64,000 nucleotides of DNA, taken from positions 22,988,283 to 23,052,282 of the forward strand of contig NC_063156.1 of NCBI RefSeq assembly GCF_020921035.1, given 5' to 3'. The DNA is from Rhodamnia argentea. Taxonomy: Eukaryota; Streptophyta; Magnoliopsida; Myrtales; Myrtaceae. The notes below the pieces were generated by a model. That model was not told the origin of the DNA, ran no database searches, and saw nothing but the letters and a program-made list of their open reading frames with translations. Every line of letters starts with the position of its first letter. The stretch's first letter is position 1. Shown one piece after another: positions 61,196-64,000 of this stretch. A program made the translations under genes and the position numbers.

Positions 61196-61513
61196 CATCT
61201 TTGAGGATCCTGGGTTTGAACCTCTCCGGCCACGTCTTAGGGGACTTAACCGGTGTCATTGACACTCATACCCCCACCATCCCGAGAAATAGGGATCCGG
61301 ATCCCCTTATGGTAGGAGTGACATTGAGGGATTCGGGCCGTCCATTTCAAAATGGACAGTCCGGATTCATCCACATCACTTTTTAAAATGAGTGGAATTT
61401 TTTTGGCAAGAAATTTAAAAATTTTAAAAAAAGTGATGTGGATCAATCTTGGCAATGTTAGGAGATCCGGTTCCGAGGAGTAGTCCATTGCACGTGAGAA
61501 ACCTCGGTTACAA
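61195..61513 (+). mobile_element. Second SINE copy, 5'-truncated and interrupted
   Basis: From the B box (gggtttgaacctc, about 61212) through 'acttaaccggtgtcattgacactcatacccccaccatcccgag' it matches the SINE at 54333-54520. Its tail, 'gtagtccattgcacgtgagaaacctcggtt' plus a terminal A tract, resumes at about 61478. In between, about 185 bp is inserted, flanked by ccgag on both sides. The A box is missing. Confidence 0.75.
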
Positions 61514-62159
61514 AAAAAAAAAAGGTTTCAACTTTGAAGAGAATGGATTATGATAATTTTGTTAATTAGTGGTTTTAGTTTTAGGCGAAATTTTGGTTTT
61601 TTTTTTTTTTTTTTGGTTTTAAAGAAAGCATTGTTTACGTAAACGCAATTAAATGGTCCTTAAATGATGTAGCGATCAACCTTATCTCACCACTATGCTT
61701 CTATACCGTAGGGAAATGATAAAGAAGTTCTATCGCGACGGGATCTTTTATTAAGAAGCGAAAGTTTCCTTCATTCTGTTAATTAAATCGAAAATATTAG
61801 GGCAAGAACTGCAATGATATTGAACTCCATTATGCCACAAATAAATAAATAAATAAATTCCTTGGCTTGGTCTACACGAAAATAATTAAAATGGATAATG
61901 ATTTTCTCAAGCTACGATCCAAATTCCATCCTTTCGAAGAAATAAACCAAATTGATCCTCCAAAGTGATGTCAGAAACCTCCTCGCATCTCCCAGATCAT
62001 AAAATATATATATATCTTCAAAAAGCAAAATAGCAGGTTTGTCTTGCATTTTCCTTATTTATTAATGTTGTCATTCGAAGAAGTCCCTTGAAGATTGGCT
62101 AATTACACGAACACCCACCAATTTCGATAATCGACCGTGTCGTCCTTATTATTGATTGG
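61514..62159. other. Intergenic, no gene recognised
   Basis: AT-rich DNA with T and A homopolymers (61600) and short taaa/tata repeats (61845, 62008). Confidence 0.5.
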
Positions 62160-62511
62160 GTCTTCTAATTGAGGGAAAATTATCAAAACAGTCATAAACC
62201 TATTGCCATCGTGCCAATAAAATTCTAAAACTTTTTTTTTGCCGATTAAGTCCTAAGTCTTTTGTAATTGTGCTAATTCAGTCCATTTGACCGGTCGGCG
62301 TTGACGTGATAATTTTTTAAATATATGTTTTAAATATTTTTTATTTTTTAATAGCTTTTCTTATGTCTTTCTTTTAGTTTTCTTTATTTTTAGGGTTTAG
62401 GCCAACAATCATGCCTACCACCGGCCGGCGTCAACAAGGTCGCTAGCCTTCGATCGAGGGCTCGTGACTGTCGCACATCACGCAGATCCGGGCAAGGGCC
62501 GTGGTTTGAGC
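62160..62511. repeat. Left half of a fold-back element interrupted by an LTR
   Basis: 'cgtgccaataaaattctaaaac ... ttttgtaattgtgctaattcagtcc' is a left arm of the fold-back family followed by a GC-rich centre. The GC-rich centre and the start of a right arm (atcatgtcaatgtcggc) reappear after 63804, beyond an inserted LTR-like block. Confidence 0.55.
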
Positions 62512-63804
62512 TGTAACGTCCCGTGGCGCAGCCATACCTTACTAGTTACGCATTCTTCTTTAATATGATAACACATATAGAGTATTCGGCGCATGCGAAA
62601 GACTATACGAGAACATTCAAACGGCCATTGAAGAACATACAAGTGCATAACACACTAGTAGGACACGCCTAGAGGGTATGGCCTTACTAAGGTTTCACTA
62701 CTTGTAATACCAAATAATCACCGATTTCACAAAATATTATTTTATATAATAGATAATCGTTTATGTACATCAGCCTTTTAACAGCAAACACAAGAGGGTA
62801 CACTAGGAGGATTCGAGCGGTATCCACTACTCCCGAGTACTATCTAATACCATTATCATACTCCAATGCCACCACTATTATCCGAAACCACAAGAACCCG
62901 GATGTCCGAAAAGAGGTCAACAACGAAAGGGTGAGTCGAAGCTCGGCAAGTACAAAGCTAACATGCCGACAGTTGGCCTATCAATCATCCAGCAAGCAAG
63001 CAACGCATATCAACCATAGCAGGGCAAATAAAACCAATGAATCGAAGGGACCAAACCATCCAAGCTAACAACGCCAATATCAAGTCTCTTATACACGGCC
63101 GCCACGGTCCACTGCCCAATTCGACGATACGCGAGTAAATCTCACTCACCCAATAATAAAACACCTCAATTATACCTAGAGATACGACATGCAAAGTAAT
63201 CAAACACCCTTCGTGCCAAAATCGAACTTTTTCGTCCCAGACAACCTCAATCTACGCTCACTCGACGATCCATCGATCGATTCCACTAATCTAACACTTG
63301 AGGAAGTCCATCATACGAGCAGAATCTACATGCAAAGAAGATCGATAAACCAAGCAATCAACGACTTAGAATTCTACTCACCTTAAAATACTATGCTCAG
63401 AGACGATTTGCAGCCACCACAAGCTTGGGCTCGCCTTGCTCCCTTCCTTCACACTGCCGAATGAGAGACGAGAGAGAGTGGGCGAGATGGTGCTCGAGTC
63501 AGTGAGAGGGAGAACGAGCAAGAGTGTCGTCGAGAGGGGAAGAGCTGAGAGGAAAAATGAGAGAGAGAGAGAGCGGGTGCCACGTGTCCTTTGGTCCGTC
63601 GCCAAGTGTCGAGCAATGGAGGATCCACTTGTCTCGGCCCACTATGTACACATTTATTAGTTGTACTAATTTTTCACATAAGAAAGCCCTTTAATACACT
63701 ACACTAGTGATTTAATAACTCTCAATGTCACTTTCACCACGAATTCAAGCCTATATGTACTACCCTGCTTATAAACTTAGCCTAGCGAAAATCGAGATGT
63801 TACA
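62512..63804 (-). mobile_element. Probable solo LTR (about 1.29 kb)
   Basis: The block opens TGTAACGTCCC and closes GAGATGTTACA, so on the minus strand it starts TGTAACATCTCGATTTTCG, a start typical of Ty3/gypsy LTRs in plants. The inside has 'gggtgagtcgaagctcggcaagt' and a GA-rich segment, also LTR-like. There is no internal coding region and no second LTR in the window. No convincing 5-bp target duplication is visible, so a partial element is possible. Confidence 0.55.
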
Positions 63805-64000
63805 GTCGTACAAGCGAGGGCTTGTGGCTGGGCAAGGATCAAGAGCTCTCGTCGGCCCTTAGCTGGTAGCTAGTAGGGCTGCTGGCCCAAACCGTTAGAA
63901 AAAAGAGAATTAAAAAAAAAAAAAAGGAAAAAATGTTATTCAATTTTTTTAGAAAATAATAAAATATCATTAAAAAATTATCATGTCAATGTCGGCAGCT

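Overview
The window is nuclear DNA of a dicot plant. The genes are intron-rich with GT-AG splice sites, plant-only families are present (FRUITFULL-type MADS box, GAUT glycosyltransferase, BASL, MPB2C), and the intergenic DNA is full of hAT-like elements, fold-back elements, a tRNA-derived SINE and Ty1/copia remains. The FUL-like protein looks like the AP1/FUL proteins I remember from Myrtaceae, so a woody rosid, possibly Myrtales, is my guess; that is inference only. All gene names come from family motifs and remembered homologs, not from a database search.

Layout. 1-6900: intergenic, repeats only. 7310-12628 (+): FRUITFULL-like MADS-box gene, 8 exons, 245 aa. 13303-15770 (+): GAUT11-like galacturonosyltransferase, 2 exons, 535 aa. 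17881-29255 (-): HRQ1/RecQ4-type helicase with an N-terminal ubiquitin-like domain; I rebuilt 26 exons (1218 aa) with consistent phases. 30783-31660: hAT-like non-autonomous element with a perfect 8-bp target duplication. 32733-34539: relics of a ClpB/HSP101 gene (-) and of a GEK1-type D-aminoacyl-tRNA deacylase (+). 34886-36188 (+): BASL-like polarity protein, 5 exons, 254 aa. 36975-40374 (-): MPB2C-like microtubule-associated coiled-coil protein, 5 exons, 351 aa. 40716-42554: composite repeat element in the MPB2C upstream region. 43910-47040 (-): decayed Ty1/copia element. 48005-48193 (-): orphan first exon of an isoflavone-reductase-like gene. 49424-58189: an inverted-repeat element, a 3-4.6 kb head-to-tail segmental duplication, two complete hAT-like elements plus one truncated copy, and a SINE. 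58393-59627 (-): SAM-domain protein with unresolved 5' end. 59760-64000: repeats, including a second interrupted SINE and a probable solo LTR.

The intact genes are not an operon or pathway; they are ordinary neighbours with independent roles: floral/fruit identity (FUL), pectin synthesis (GAUT11), DNA repair (HRQ1), stomatal asymmetric division (BASL), and microtubules/cell-to-cell transport (MPB2C). From memory, HRQ1 and MPB2C are adjacent in Arabidopsis (At5g08110/At5g08120), and BASL and FUL lie close together (At5g60880/At5g60910), so the gene set looks like conserved microsynteny.

I found no undescribed biochemical system. The most unusual signals are structural: three short tandem duplications each at or beside a splice site of HRQ1, one of them responsible for most of an 80-nt intron; a segmental duplication whose junction carries filler apparently copied from nearby sequence; and a decayed GEK1 locus abutting a ClpB fragment.
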